From the NCBI RefSeq assembly GCF_900156345.1, contig NZ_FTPP01000003.1, forward strand, positions 372,001-436,000: DNA of 64,000 bases, read 5' to 3'. This document shows positions 32,320-41,524 of this stretch, piece after piece (position 1 is the stretch's first letter; each line of letters opens with the position of its first letter). Source of the DNA: Pontibacter indicus. Lineage in GTDB: Bacteria > Bacteroidota > Bacteroidia > Cytophagales > Hymenobacteraceae. Below the pieces are notes generated by a model. That model was given only the letters and a program-made list of their open reading frames with translations. It made no database searches and was not told the origin of the DNA. A program made the position numbers and the translations under genes.

Positions 32320-32547
32320 ATGAATAGAAGATACCTGGTAGACACTACCACACGCGAGTACATCTGCGTAGCCCTCCAAAAGGGACAGGATTGGACCCCC
32401 AACAATCAGGATTCCCTCCCAAAGTTCATGAACTCTCGTAAAAACAAAGACCAGCCCGACTTCGAGCTTGTAACCGGCGAGTATAACGACAATACATTTT
32501 TTGAAAAGTGGATTCGCAATGGCACTAACTTCCTGTTCAGGTACTAA
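32320..32547 (+). CDS. Small uncharacterised protein between cold-shock genes
   Basis: 75 residues from ATG 32320 (MNRRYLVDTTTREYICVALQ), polar and aromatic-rich, ending GTNFLFRY. No known domain is recognised. The + strand frame is preferred over the overlapping minus-strand frame because its composition is typical of a soluble protein and it lies in line with both cold-shock genes. It is 51 bases ahead of the second one. Short length and no recognised relatives keep confidence moderate. Confidence 0.5.
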   Translation: MNRRYLVDTTTREYICVALQKGQDWTPNNQDSLPKFMNSRKNKDQPDFELVTGEYNDNTFFEKWIRNGTNFLFRY

Positions 32548-32598
32548 AAAGGCCTGCATACCTGCATAACAACATTTTATAGATCATTTAACAGCAAT

Positions 32599-33054
32599 AT
32601 GGGTAGATCACAAGAAACCTTCAGTAAAAAAGAAAAAGAGAAGAAGAAACTTAAGAAGAGACAAGACAAAGAGCAGAAGCGCGAAGAGCGTATGGCCAAC
32701 TCAGACAAAGGCAAAGGCCTTGATGAAATGATGGCCTATGTGGACGAGTTCGGCAATATCACCGACACGCCGCCAGATCCTACGAAAAAGAAGAAAGACA
32801 TTAAGCTGGAGGACATCCAGATCGGTGTGGCCAAGCAGGCCGAGCTAGACCCGGCTGACCTGATCCGAAAAGGAACCGTTTCTTTCTTCAACGAGTCAAA
32901 AGGATATGGCTTTATCCAGGATCATGAGAGCCAGGAGCGTATCTTTGTGCATCAGAATGCCTTGGTGAACGCGATCAAGGAAAATGACCGGGTAACTTTT
33001 GAGGTAGAGAAAGGCCCGAAAGGACTGAATGCTGTTAACGTTAAGCTGGCGTAA
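32599..33054 (+). CDS. Cold-shock domain protein with basic N-terminal tail
   Basis: 151 residues. The first ~35 are almost all Lys, Glu and Arg (FSKKEKEKKKLKKRQDKEQKREERM), likely a charged helix that could bind nucleic acid or ribosomes. A linker with DEFGNITDTPPDP follows, then a cold-shock domain (~88-151) with KGYGFIQDH (RNP1) and IFVHQNAL (RNP2). This tail-plus-cold-shock layout recurs in Bacteroidota. The last residues KGPKGLNAVNVKLA nearly repeat those of the first cold-shock protein, suggesting a shared origin. Terminator at 33125. Confidence 0.88.
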   Translation: MGRSQETFSKKEKEKKKLKKRQDKEQKREERMANSDKGKGLDEMMAYVDEFGNITDTPPDPTKKKKDIKLEDIQIGVAKQAELDPADLIRKGTVSFFNESKGYGFIQDHESQERIFVHQNALVNAIKENDRVTFEVEKGPKGLNAVNVKLA

Positions 33055-33124
33055 TACCCTCTGGCTCAAAAGCTTCAAAGCGCAGCCTTGAGCCGGCTAG
33101 TTTGACTTCTTGATAATAAATCTG

Positions 33125-33173
33125 AAATCTCCTGCTTTTGTCAGTAAAAACACTGACTGCAGGAGATTTTTTT
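33125..33173 (+). terminator. Terminator after the second cold-shock gene
   Basis: Arms AAATCTCCTGC (33125-33135) and GCAGGAGATTT, with an internal TCAGT/ACTGA pair, followed by a T-run. A second, weaker GGCTCAA/TTGAGCC stem lies just before it (33062-33093). Confidence 0.88.
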
Positions 33174-33248
33174 GTCGTATAAGACTGTTCGGTTGCGGCC
33201 GCCTATACCTTGTGGCCAGACCGGTTATAGAAATTGCACCCTACAAGT

Positions 33249-33857
33249 ATGGACATTACGAACACCCCGAAGGCCTTGATTCTGCAAGAAGCTCAACAAC
33301 AGTTTTTTAACCAGGGCTATAGCAAAGTACTGATGGCTGACCTGGCCAAACAGCTGGGCATGAGCAAAAAAACGCTCTACCAGTATTTCAGAGGGAAAGA
33401 GGAATTGCTGCATGCTGTGATCAAGCATTACCTGGAAGCATTGCAGCATGAGGTCGAGAACCTGCTCCAGCAGGAAGAGGCTGATTTTACCCGTAAAGCA
33501 GAAGAGGTTTTCCGCACCGTTGGGCAACGCTTTGCGCGCATCAACGGGCAGCTGCTCACCGACATCAGAAAACACACCCCCAAAACCTGGCAACTGCTGC
33601 AGCAGTATCGCACCGAGGCGGCTTTCAAGCGCTTCCGAACGCTGCTGGAGGAAGGCAGCCGGAAAGGGTACATCCGGAAAGACGCCAATATTTCGTTGGC
33701 CGTGCTGCTATACGCCAGTGCGCTTGAGAAAATTCTGGACCCGGAGTTTATCAGCCAGGTGCCACCAGAGCTGATGCAGGCTATTGACTATACCCCTTCG
33801 GCCGTATACGAGGGCCTGGCTAATCTTATTTTTCATGGTTTGCTGGAGAAGAAGTAG
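33249..33857 (+). CDS. TetR/AcrR family transcriptional regulator
   Basis: 202 residues from ATG 33249 (MDITNTPKALILQEA); the longer frame from TTG 33234 is unlikely. The N-terminal helix-turn-helix is clear: ILQEAQQQFFNQGYSKVLMADLAKQLGMSKKTLYQYFRGKEELLHAVI. The remaining ~150 residues form the helical ligand-binding part, not assignable to a ligand. No obvious regulated neighbour: the next gene, a lipoprotein, has its own promoter candidate. The efflux operon at 21 kb is a conceivable distant target. Confidence 0.92.
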   Translation: MDITNTPKALILQEAQQQFFNQGYSKVLMADLAKQLGMSKKTLYQYFRGKEELLHAVIKHYLEALQHEVENLLQQEEADFTRKAEEVFRTVGQRFARINGQLLTDIRKHTPKTWQLLQQYRTEAAFKRFRTLLEEGSRKGYIRKDANISLAVLLYASALEKILDPEFISQVPPELMQAIDYTPSAVYEGLANLIFHGLLEKK

Positions 33858-33944
33858 GTGATGGCCGAGTTCAATTAGCAACTGCAAAGCCAACTGCTAT
33901 ACCTTAACCAAAGAATTAAGCAACTGAAAGACAGTATATTGAAT

Positions 33945-33974
33945 TTGCTATAGATTAAAATACAACTATATTTA
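33945..33974 (+). promoter_or_regulatory. Candidate promoter TTG-N19-TATATTTA
   Basis: TTG at 33945-33947 and TATATTTA at 33967-33974 (one mismatch from TAnnTTTG), 19-base spacer, 36 bases before ATG 34011. Confidence 0.45.
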
Positions 33975-34010
33975 GTAAAGTTTTCTCGTTTCTCACTCAT
34001 CAGACAAGGT

Positions 34011-34907
34011 ATGAAAGCAAGAACTTTACTCCTACTCCCCCTTCTGGCCATGCTGGCCGCCTGCTCCAAAGGCGAAGAAGAAATCAAACAGCTATACCCC
34101 AAAAAGGTAATAATCGGCCCCACGACCCACGAGTTCCACTACGACCAGGGCAGGGTCTACAGCGTAACAACCAACCGTCCTAACTTCTATGAGGAAGTGA
34201 CTTATCGCTATTTTGATGATTACTTCAAGGAGCCGGACCACCGGTTTAAGGATAAAATCTTTGAAGTGATCTTCAAACCCGATGCGGGCCCCATTGGCTG
34301 GGATAAGAGTGACTCTGTCAAGTCAAGGCAGGACATGATGATGAGATCCGAAGCCGGCCTTGTTTCACGTGAGGATCAGACCATCTACTTGCATCACGCA
34401 ACTGTAAGGGACTACATCTACCATGCGTATGATACCGCAAATCAGCTAACAGAGTCCAAATACTATTTTTACAACCCTGCTGACTGGAATACAAGTTTGG
34501 TGATGGATGACCCCAAGTATATTTCCAAGGTAATCTCCTACTCCTACGAGCAGGGTAAATTAGCAAAAGTCACCTACAGCGCTCCCAGCGCCCAAAAGCC
34601 TTACCTCACCATCGAGCTAGAGTACGACGACAAGCCCAGCTATCTGCGGAGCCTTCCCCTCGAAGCCAAGTTCATGCCACTGGAACTGCCTTACCGCAAC
34701 CACAACATCACCAGGTATACCGTGCGCGACCGGGATGGCAAGATCCGGAAAGACATCTCCTATACCTGTAGCTATACCTACAACCGGGATGGCTACCCTA
34801 CCAGGATCAAAAAGACCATGCTCGATGGCTTAGAACAGGAAGGGTATATTGTGTACAGGGCTTCTATAGGGAAAGCGGCGGTTGCCTCATTAGAACCAGA
34901 AAAATAG
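34011..34907 (+). CDS. Uncharacterised lipoprotein
   Basis: 298 residues. Lipobox MLAAC gives Cys18, followed by SKGEEE, an acidic export-type sequence. The body is beta-rich with many Tyr (YPKKVIIGPTTHEFHYDQGRVYSVTTNRP, ISYTCSYTYNRDGYPTRIKKTM). No enzymatic motif. It has the same general style as the lipoprotein at 1766. Envelope location is predicted; function unknown. Monocistronic. Confidence 0.75.
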   Translation: MKARTLLLLPLLAMLAACSKGEEEIKQLYPKKVIIGPTTHEFHYDQGRVYSVTTNRPNFYEEVTYRYFDDYFKEPDHRFKDKIFEVIFKPDAGPIGWDKSDSVKSRQDMMMRSEAGLVSREDQTIYLHHATVRDYIYHAYDTANQLTESKYYFYNPADWNTSLVMDDPKYISKVISYSYEQGKLAKVTYSAPSAQKPYLTIELEYDDKPSYLRSLPLEAKFMPLELPYRNHNITRYTVRDRDGKIRKDISYTCSYTYNRDGYPTRIKKTMLDGLEQEGYIVYRASIGKAAVASLEPEK

Positions 34908-35036
34908 AACGTATCTGGAGCTGGTTGACTAAAACTATGGTATGGTACGAACGCAGGTGGGTTGTAGATGTAGGCTTTTATATTGAAGCCGAACTTAGCA
35001 GGAACTTAGAAGTATATATTTGAGACCATTTAAGCA

Positions 35037-35069
35037 CAAAGCCCACCAATAGCTGATTGATGGGCTTTG
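35037..35069. terminator. Stem-loop between convergent genes
   Basis: CAAAGCCCA...TGGGCTTTG with additional CAAT/ATTG pairing inside. Lies between the lipoprotein gene and the end of the GH92 gene. No long T-run. A similar hairpin is at about 38591-38622. Confidence 0.55.
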
Positions 35070-35096
35070 CTGTTATATTACTGCCTCAGGCAGCCG

Positions 35097-37403
35097 CTAC
35101 TCGTTTGACAGAGAGTAAGGTGCGTCTTCCTTCGCAGTTCCCCGGTTCTTGTTAGGCTTGTTCGTCATTTTGAAGTTCAGCTTAGCACCTTTCATCAGAT
35201 CAGAGTGGCTCAACCAGTTGCGGGTATGCGTCTTGCCATTTACGCGCAGGCTTTCGATATACCTGTTCTCAGAGCTGTTTTTGGGCGCATTGATCACGAT
35301 CTTCTTACCGTTTGAAAGCTCTACTGTGATGTTGCGGAAAAGCGGCGCTCCCAGCACGTACTGGTCTGTGGCAGGCGTTACCGGGTAAAAGCCCAGCGCG
35401 GAGAACACGTACCAGGCCGAGGTCTGGCCGTTATCTTCGTCGCCGCAGTAGCCGTCTGGCGTTGGTTTGTACATCCGGTCCATTGTTTCACGCACCCAGT
35501 ACTGCGCCTTCCAGGGCTCTCCGGCAAAGTTGTACAGGTAGATCATGTGCTGGATGGGCTGGTTGCCATGTGCGTACTGCCCCATATTGGCAATCTGCAT
35601 TTCCCGGATCTCATGGATCACCTGCCCGTAGTAGCTTTCCTCAAAAACAGGCGGCAGGTCGAACACCTTGTCCAGTTGGGCCACAAACTCCTTGTTCCCT
35701 CCCATCAGATCAATAAGACCCTGCGTATCATGAAATACCGACCAGGAGTAGTGCCAGCTGTTTCCCTCCGTGAAGGCATCGCCCCATTTAAATGGATTGA
35801 ACGGTGATTGGAACTCCCCGTTCTTGTTCTTGCCGCGCATCAGCTTGTGCTCCGGGTTGTAGAGGTTCTTGTAGTTCAGACTTCGTTGCTTATACAACGC
35901 AATCACATCGTCCGGCTTTTTCAGGGCCTTTGCCAGCTGGTAAATAGCAAAATCGTCGTAGGCATACTCCAGGGTTCGGGCGGCATTCTCGTTGATGCCC
36001 ACATCGTAAGGTACGTAGCCCAGGTCGTTGTAATAAGCGGCACCGGCGCGACCCACCGCAGTCAACGGACCTGCATTGTTTGCACCGTTGATCACGGCGT
36101 CCCACAGCGTTTCGATATTATATGGATGGCCTTTGCCAAGCTTTAGGTAGGCATCGGCCACCACCGAAGCGGAGTTGTTGCCGACCATCACGTTTCGCAG
36201 GCCCGGACTTGCCCACTCCGGAAGCCAGCCGCTCTCCTTGTAGGCATTTACGAGGCCTTCCTGCATCTGCGCGTTCAGCTCCGGGTACATCATGTTCAGG
36301 AAAGGGAAAAGCGAACGGAAGGTGTCCCAGAAGCCTGTGTCGGTGAACATATAGCCCGGAAGCACTTTCCCGTTGTAGGGGCTGTAATGCATCACCTTAT
36401 TGTCTTTGTCGATCTCGTAAAACTTCCGTGGGAACAGCAGGCTGCGGTATAGGCTGGAGTAGAAAGTCTTAGTCTGGTCGTAGGTGCCACCAGCCACTTT
36501 GATCCTCCCCAGTTCCTGGTTCCACTCCGCCCGGCCATCTGCCCGCACGGTTTCAAAGTCCTTATTCGCCAGTTCCTGCAGGTTTAGCAGTGCCTGCTCG
36601 TGGCTGATAAATGAGGAGGCAACTCTCGCGTGCACCACTTCTCCTTTTTTGGTTTTGAAAGAGATGGCTGCCCCCACGTGGTTAGCCTCCACTTCCGGTT
36701 TCTGGGAGATCTGGTAGTCGCTGAAGGTATGCACCGCTTCAAAATCCTTGTCGAATTCGATCACAAAGTAATTCCGGAAATTGTCCGGCACGCCCCCGCT
36801 GTTCTTAGTGGTATAGCCCAGGATTTTTCTCTCCTTCGGAAGCACCTTTACATAAGACCCCATGTCCAGCGCATCGAGCACGATGTGGGCTTGCTCTGCT
36901 TCCGGAAAGGTAAAGCGGAAGAAGGCTGCTCGGGTAGTGGGCGTAAACTCGGTGGTCACGTCGTGGTCGGCCAGGTATACGCTGTAGTAATAAGGCTTCA
37001 CGATTTCGGCCTTGTGGGAGAACCAGCTGGCGCGTTCATCTTCGTGCACCCGTAGCTTGCCCGTAAGTGGCATAATGGCAAACTGACCGTAGTCGTTCAT
37101 CCAGGGAGAGGGCTGGTGGGTCTGCTTAAAGCCACGGATCTTGTCTGCGCTGTACATGTAGATCCAGCCATTGCCCATCTTACCGGTTTGCGGTGTCCAG
37201 AAGTTCATGCCCCATGGGCGGGCAATAACCGGGTAGACGTTTCCGTTCGATAACTCACGCTTGGAGTCCGTTCCCATCAGCGGGCTTACCCAATCCACTG
37301 GGTGCTCTACTTTTTCTACTATGTAATCCTGTGCCCCGGCAGAGAAGCTCAAGACAAGAAGTAAAAGGAAGGTATAAATCGATCTCATATGCAAAGCATT
37401 CAT
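35097..37403 (-). CDS. Glycoside hydrolase family 92 (alpha-mannosidase)
   Basis: 768 residues from ATG 37403; ATG 37388 (MRSIYTFLLLLVLSFSAGAQ) gives the cleaner signal peptide and is an equal choice. The N-terminal beta-sandwich has VSPLMGTDSKRELSNGNVYPVIARPWGMNFWTPQTG, the hallmark GH92 opening. The (alpha/alpha)6 catalytic domain has YDDFAIYQLAKAL and GDEDNGQTSAWYVFSALGFYPV, the calcium- and acid-bearing signature. GH92 enzymes are calcium-dependent exo-alpha-mannosidases, usually alpha-1,2. Exported. It is 113 bases downstream of the SGNH hydrolase gene, with which it may be co-transcribed. Confidence 0.93.
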   Translation of the reverse strand: MNALHMRSIYTFLLLLVLSFSAGAQDYIVEKVEHPVDWVSPLMGTDSKRELSNGNVYPVIARPWGMNFWTPQTGKMGNGWIYMYSADKIRGFKQTHQPSPWMNDYGQFAIMPLTGKLRVHEDERASWFSHKAEIVKPYYYSVYLADHDVTTEFTPTTRAAFFRFTFPEAEQAHIVLDALDMGSYVKVLPKERKILGYTTKNSGGVPDNFRNYFVIEFDKDFEAVHTFSDYQISQKPEVEANHVGAAISFKTKKGEVVHARVASSFISHEQALLNLQELANKDFETVRADGRAEWNQELGRIKVAGGTYDQTKTFYSSLYRSLLFPRKFYEIDKDNKVMHYSPYNGKVLPGYMFTDTGFWDTFRSLFPFLNMMYPELNAQMQEGLVNAYKESGWLPEWASPGLRNVMVGNNSASVVADAYLKLGKGHPYNIETLWDAVINGANNAGPLTAVGRAGAAYYNDLGYVPYDVGINENAARTLEYAYDDFAIYQLAKALKKPDDVIALYKQRSLNYKNLYNPEHKLMRGKNKNGEFQSPFNPFKWGDAFTEGNSWHYSWSVFHDTQGLIDLMGGNKEFVAQLDKVFDLPPVFEESYYGQVIHEIREMQIANMGQYAHGNQPIQHMIYLYNFAGEPWKAQYWVRETMDRMYKPTPDGYCGDEDNGQTSAWYVFSALGFYPVTPATDQYVLGAPLFRNITVELSNGKKIVINAPKNSSENRYIESLRVNGKTHTRNWLSHSDLMKGAKLNFKMTNKPNKNRGTAKEDAPYSLSNE

Positions 37404-37516
37404 TTCTGTGGTTGTTGGCTATAACTTGAGGCTGGCCTATAAGATAGCATGGCCGCTTCACTCTTCGTGAGAGGGAAAAAAGAAAAGTAGCTGTTGCTTA
37501 TACAGCTAAGCCTGCT

Positions 37517-38257
37517 TCAGGGGCGGTTAGAAGACTTACTTTTTTTGCCCCTGGACGCTTTTGCTTTACTGGAAGACCCGGTATCCTCTTTGAGTGAGGC
37601 TTCCACCGCATTCAGCACCAATGGCTCCATCACGGCATAGCCCTTTAGGTCCGGGTGCACGCCATCACCGGAATACTCTTTTTTAAGCCCCTGCTCCGCG
37701 TCGGCCATCGCAGTAAAATAATCCAGGTATACAAACCCATGTGCTGCAGCATACTGTTTCATCCACGCGTTCACCTGCGCAATCATCCCGACCGCATCCG
37801 CGTCCTTGCTCCAAGGGTACTCCTTCACCGGCAGTATGGAGCTCAACACTACTTTTATGCCGCTTGCTTTTGCTAGTTGCGCCATGGCTGCCAGGTTATC
37901 GGTGATCATTTTGACGGAGGATGGGCCGGTGTTTCCCGCAATGTCGTTGGTGCCGGCCAGGATAACCACCACCTTCGGCTTCAGATCGATCACGTCTGGC
38001 GTAAACCTGATCAGCATCTGGGGTGTGGTCTGGCCCCCGATCCCCCTTCCTACAAAATTATGCTGGGAGAAAAATTCCGGACGCTGCTGCCACCACCCCT
38101 CCGTAATGGAATTGCCCATAAAGACCGCTTTGGGGTATTTGGAAGAGGAAATGATCTGCTGGTTAGCAGCCTCATATTTTTTGAGGTTAGGCCAATCCTG
38201 GGCCTGGGCGTTAGCTGTCATAAACAAGATCACGAAAGGCAGTAGCAGTTGCTTCAT
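37517..38257 (-). CDS. SGNH/GDSL hydrolase
   Basis: 246 residues with a Sec signal (MKQLLLPFVILFMTANAQAQ). Block I is GNSITEGW with nucleophile Ser50, block II GIGGQTT, block III ILAGTNDIAGN, block V DGVHPDLKGY with Asp and His. Likely a secreted carbohydrate esterase or acetyl-hydrolase, fitting the neighbouring GH92. A Lys/Ser-rich tail (SSSKAKASRGKKSKSSNRP) is unusual and may be a surface-interacting extension. Confidence 0.92.
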   Translation of the reverse strand: MKQLLLPFVILFMTANAQAQDWPNLKKYEAANQQIISSSKYPKAVFMGNSITEGWWQQRPEFFSQHNFVGRGIGGQTTPQMLIRFTPDVIDLKPKVVVILAGTNDIAGNTGPSSVKMITDNLAAMAQLAKASGIKVVLSSILPVKEYPWSKDADAVGMIAQVNAWMKQYAAAHGFVYLDYFTAMADAEQGLKKEYSGDGVHPDLKGYAVMEPLVLNAVEASLKEDTGSSSKAKASRGKKSKSSNRP

Positions 38258-38720
38258 ACGGTTTACTCATTTTTAACTTCGAATAGACAAGGCTTTAAGA
38301 CTGACAAAGGAGCATTTGGTATTCCTGCACGGAACATCAAAGAATCCTTATCCTCTCGTAAATCTATTATTTTTAATCTGACTGGCAAGCTTCCTACGAA
38401 CAGAGGACTGTTTGTGCAGCTCTCAAAGGCAATTCCCTAAATTAACCCGGCATGAGGTCTAGCAGTCAGTTGCCTGACTTTTTAAGACAGAAAGAATAAG
38501 AGGATAGGAGGTGTATAAAGCAGCTTCTGACTACGAAAAGCTGTATACCTTCTTCACTGCCTTTAAACAAGGTATAGGCCGGTGAAAACAAAAAGCCCAT
38601 CAATTGATGATTAATGGGCTTTACTCTTTGGTATCGCTTCCAGCAGCGAGCGTACCGCTACCCCTGCCTGAGAAAGTTAATTGCGAAAATAACAGCGGAA
38701 CTTCTTCTCCTTTTTTAAAG
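38258..38720. other. Spacer marking the left edge of accessory DNA
   Basis: 463 bases without a convincing gene. It holds a hairpin with AAAGCCCAT and ATGGGCTTT arms (38591-38622), with a T-run on its minus-strand side, and the repeat at 38627-38650. The AGGTATA motif appears for the last time in dense form at about 38571. Confidence 0.5.
38627..38650 (-). repeat. Partial copy of tRNA 3'-flank repeat
   Basis: 24 bases identical at 22 positions to 44509-44532, which flanks the tRNA 3' remnant. It likewise sits beside a hairpin whose T-run lies on the minus strand. Here the tRNA part itself is not recognisable. It may mark the left edge of an inserted segment of about 5.9 kb. Confidence 0.5.
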
Positions 38721-38750
38721 TTAATCGTAATATTGCAATCATACGATTAA
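38721..38750 (+). promoter_or_regulatory. ArsR operator overlapping the arsR promoter
   Basis: Perfect 9-bp inverted repeat TTAATCGTA (38721-38729) and TACGATTAA (38742-38750), spaced by 12 bases. TAATATTG within it (38728-38735) is one mismatch from the -7 box. The arsR ATG follows at 38756, so a bound repressor would block the start of transcription. Confidence 0.75.
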
Positions 38751-38755
38751 AAGCT

Positions 38756-39088
38756 ATGGGACTTACGAAAACTGAAAACTATACGGAGACGCAGAACAAG
38801 ACTGCCATCCTGTTCAAAGCGTTGGGGCATCCAGCGAGAGTCGCCATCATCGAACACTTGCTCAAAGCCAAATCCTGCGTGTGCGGTGACATCGTGAGCG
38901 AGCTGCCGCTGGCGCAGGCAACGGTGTCGCAGCACCTGAAAGAACTCAAGAACGCTGGCATCATCAAAGGCACGGTGGAGGGCAACGCAGTTTGCTACTG
39001 CCTGGACGAAAACGCTTTCGAGTACCTGAGCGACTATTTCTCCGACCTGCTGGCTGTTGTCAGAAGCCAGGACACAAGCTGCTGTTAA
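38756..39088 (+). CDS. arsR: ArsR-family arsenic-responsive repressor
   Basis: 110 residues. The winged helix has [19 protein letters not shown] and [21 protein letters not shown]. Cys41 and Cys43 (KSCVCGDIV) in the helix before the recognition helix match the CVC As(III) site of classical ArsR, and the C-terminal Cys109-Cys110 could add ligands. Derepresses its own operon when arsenite binds. First gene of a five-gene set reading rightward, with the operator directly upstream. Confidence 0.94.
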   Translation: MGLTKTENYTETQNKTAILFKALGHPARVAIIEHLLKAKSCVCGDIVSELPLAQATVSQHLKELKNAGIIKGTVEGNAVCYCLDENAFEYLSDYFSDLLAVVRSQDTSCC

Positions 39089-39106
39089 ACATCAAATACT
39101 AATACC

Positions 39107-39574
39107 ATGAAACTGTCCGAAGTAAAACACATCCTGCAAACTGCCGAAACGGTGGACTTTGCCTTAGCGAACGGAACGCAGGTTCCAGCACATTTTCACA
39201 TCACCGAGATTGGCGTGGTGACCAAGCACTTCATCGACTGCGGTGGCACCGTGCGCAGCGAGAAGGTCGCCAACTTCCAGCTATGGGATGCCAACGACTT
39301 TGACCACAGGCTCAAGCCGCAGAAGCTGCTCGACATCATCGCCCTCTCGGAGAAAGCCTTGGGCATGGAAGACCTGGACATCGAAGTGGAGTACCAGGGC
39401 GAGACCATCGGCAAATACGACCTTGGCTTTAACGGCAAGCACTTCGTGCTGCTCTCCAAAACCACCGACTGCCTTGCCAAAGACAAGTGCGGCATCCCGA
39501 AGGAGAAACTGAGGATTAATCTCAAAGAAATCAAGACCGCCAACGCATGCACGCCAGGAGGTGGGTGCTGCTAA
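39107..39574 (+). CDS. DUF6428 family protein of the ars operon
   Basis: 155 residues, cytosolic. The N-terminus MKLSEVKHILQTAETVDFALANGTQVPAHFHITEIG and the DCGG...WDANDFDHRLKPQKLL stretch fit DUF6428, a family seen in Bacteroidota arsenic operons. It ends in a Cys-rich tail (CTPGGGCC), which suggests thiol binding of As(III), an inference. It begins 18 bases after arsR. The biochemical role is unproved. Confidence 0.8.
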   Translation: MKLSEVKHILQTAETVDFALANGTQVPAHFHITEIGVVTKHFIDCGGTVRSEKVANFQLWDANDFDHRLKPQKLLDIIALSEKALGMEDLDIEVEYQGETIGKYDLGFNGKHFVLLSKTTDCLAKDKCGIPKEKLRINLKEIKTANACTPGGGCC

Positions 39575-39616
39575 TCCCCACTTTAACACGGTACTCACTC
39601 CACCCATACAACACAC

Positions 39617-40393
39617 ATGAGCAAGATTGCTTTGTTCAGCGACATCCATGCCAACCTGCCTGCCTTAGAGGCGTTCTTTGCCGATGTAGAAGCCAGAAAA
39701 CCCGACTTCATCTATTGCCTCGGAGATTTGGTGGGCTACAACATCTGGGCAAACGAGGTGATAGATGAAATAAGGAAGCGCAACATCCCCACCATTGCGG
39801 GGAACTACGACTTCGGCATCGGCAGGGAGAGTAATGACTGCGGCTGCGCCTATAAAACGGACGAGGAAAAAGCCAACGGCTCTGTTTCCATCTCCTTCAC
39901 CAACCAAATCATCAAGCCTGCGCAACGGCAGTACCTCCGAACGCTGCCTTCGCACATCCGGGTGGAGTACCAGTTGAATAACGACAAGCTCAGCCTGCTG
40001 CTCGTGCATGGCAGCCCTAGGAAGATAAACGAGTACCTGTTTGAAGACCGTGACGAGAAAAGCCTGCTGCGCATCATGATCGATGCCGATGCCGACATCC
40101 TCTGCTTCGGGCATACCCACAAGCCATATCACAGGATTCTGAACTCTGGTGAGGATGGCAACAACCATTACCGACATGCCATCAACATCGGCTCGGTAGG
40201 CAAACCCAAGGATGGCGACAACCGTGGCGGCTACGTGATGCTCACCATAAACGACAGCAGTTCCGTGCTGGAAAAGGATAGTATCGGGGTGGAGTTCATC
40301 CGCTTCAAATATGATTATGAGAAGGCAGCCATAGCCATCGAGGACTGCATCTTGCCGAATGCCTACGCTGAGAACCTGCGCAAAGGCTGCTAA
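39617..40393 (+). CDS. Metallophosphoesterase of the ars operon
   Basis: 258 residues. All calcineurin-like metal motifs are present: FSDIHAN (Asp9, His11), CLGDLVGY, AGNYD, LVHGSPR and GHTHKPY. Single domain, no signal. It belongs to the YfcE/PrpA-like branch. Its place between DUF6428 and acr3 in an arsenic operon is notable; it might hydrolyse a phosphate-ester or arsenate-ester metabolite, but this is a guess. Confidence 0.88.
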   Translation: MSKIALFSDIHANLPALEAFFADVEARKPDFIYCLGDLVGYNIWANEVIDEIRKRNIPTIAGNYDFGIGRESNDCGCAYKTDEEKANGSVSISFTNQIIKPAQRQYLRTLPSHIRVEYQLNNDKLSLLLVHGSPRKINEYLFEDRDEKSLLRIMIDADADILCFGHTHKPYHRILNSGEDGNNHYRHAINIGSVGKPKDGDNRGGYVMLTINDSSSVLEKDSIGVEFIRFKYDYEKAAIAIEDCILPNAYAENLRKGC

Positions 40394-40404
40394 AAGGATA
40401 ATAC

Positions 40405-41505
40405 ATGAGCGCTACCAACTGTACCCCCACCCATAATCGGAAGAAACTGAGTTTTCTGGACCGCTACCTGACCCTGTGGATTTTCCTTGCCATGTTCCTG
40501 GGCGTGGGCATAGGCTACTTCCTGCCCGAGTCCTCGGGGTTCATCAACTCCTTTTCCAGCGGCACGACCAATATCCCCTTGGCCATCGGGCTGATACTGA
40601 TGATGTACCCACCGCTGGCGAAGGTGCGCTATGAAAAGATGGGCGAGGTGTTCCGAAACGTGAAGATCCTGAGTATCTCTCTGCTGCTCAACTGGGTGAT
40701 CGGACCGCTGCTGATGTTCTTCCTGGCGATAGGCTTCTTCCACGACCAGCCTGAGTACATGACGGGGCTGATATTGATTGGCATCGCCCGCTGCATCGCC
40801 ATGGTGATCGTGTGGAACGAGCTGGCGGAGGGCAACAGGGAATATGCGGCTGGTCTGGTGGCGCTCAACAGCATCTTCCAGATTTTCTTCTACAGCCTGT
40901 ATGCCTACCTGTTCATCTCGGTGCTGCCGCCATATTTCGGAGTGAACAGTACCGAGATAAACATCACCATCGGGCAGATTGCCGAGAGCGTGCTGATTTA
41001 CCTCGGAATTCCCTTCTTTGCTGGCATCGTGAGCCGCTATACGCTGATAAGCTGGAAAGGGCTGGACTGGTTCAACAGCAAATACATTCCGTTCATATCG
41101 CCTATCACGCTGATGGCGCTGCTGTTCACCATCGTGCTGATGTTTAGCCTGAAAGGCGATGCCATCGTGAGCATACCTTTTGATGTGCTGAAGATAGCCG
41201 TGCCGCTGGTTCTGTATTTTGCCATCATGTTCTTCGTCAGCTTCGTGGTTGGCAAGAAGTTGGGCGCTGACTACTCCAAAAACACCGCCATTTCCTTCAC
41301 CGCCACGGGCAACAACTTTGAGTTAGCTATCGCTGTTGCAATCGGTGTGTTCGGCATCCACTCAGGTCAGGCGTTCGCTGGGGTGATTGGTCCGCTGGTG
41401 GAAGTGCCTGCGCTGATACTTTTGGTGAACGCAGCCTTCTGGTTCAAAAGGAAGTGGTATAGCAAGGAGGAAAAGGTGCCAGCGCTTGAGTCTGTGCATA
41501 AGTAG
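40405..41505 (+). CDS. acr3: Acr3-type arsenite efflux permease
   Basis: 366 residues with ten membrane segments. The conserved Cys130 lies in [16 protein letters not shown], the TM4 site essential in Acr3. The later segment [41 protein letters not shown] is the family signature. It pumps arsenite out using membrane potential. No arsC reductase or arsA ATPase is nearby, so arsenate would need reduction elsewhere. It starts 12 bases after the metallophosphoesterase gene. Confidence 0.94.
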   Translation: MSATNCTPTHNRKKLSFLDRYLTLWIFLAMFLGVGIGYFLPESSGFINSFSSGTTNIPLAIGLILMMYPPLAKVRYEKMGEVFRNVKILSISLLLNWVIGPLLMFFLAIGFFHDQPEYMTGLILIGIARCIAMVIVWNELAEGNREYAAGLVALNSIFQIFFYSLYAYLFISVLPPYFGVNSTEINITIGQIAESVLIYLGIPFFAGIVSRYTLISWKGLDWFNSKYIPFISPITLMALLFTIVLMFSLKGDAIVSIPFDVLKIAVPLVLYFAIMFFVSFVVGKKLGADYSKNTAISFTATGNNFELAIAVAIGVFGIHSGQAFAGVIGPLVEVPALILLVNAAFWFKRKWYSKEEKVPALESVHK

Positions 41506-41524
41506 CGATTTTAACCCATATAGT

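Noticed and set aside
32278..32559. 93-codon minus-strand frame between the cold-shock genes
   Set aside because: Opposite strand to both neighbours; the plus-strand 75-codon frame is the more plausible of the two.
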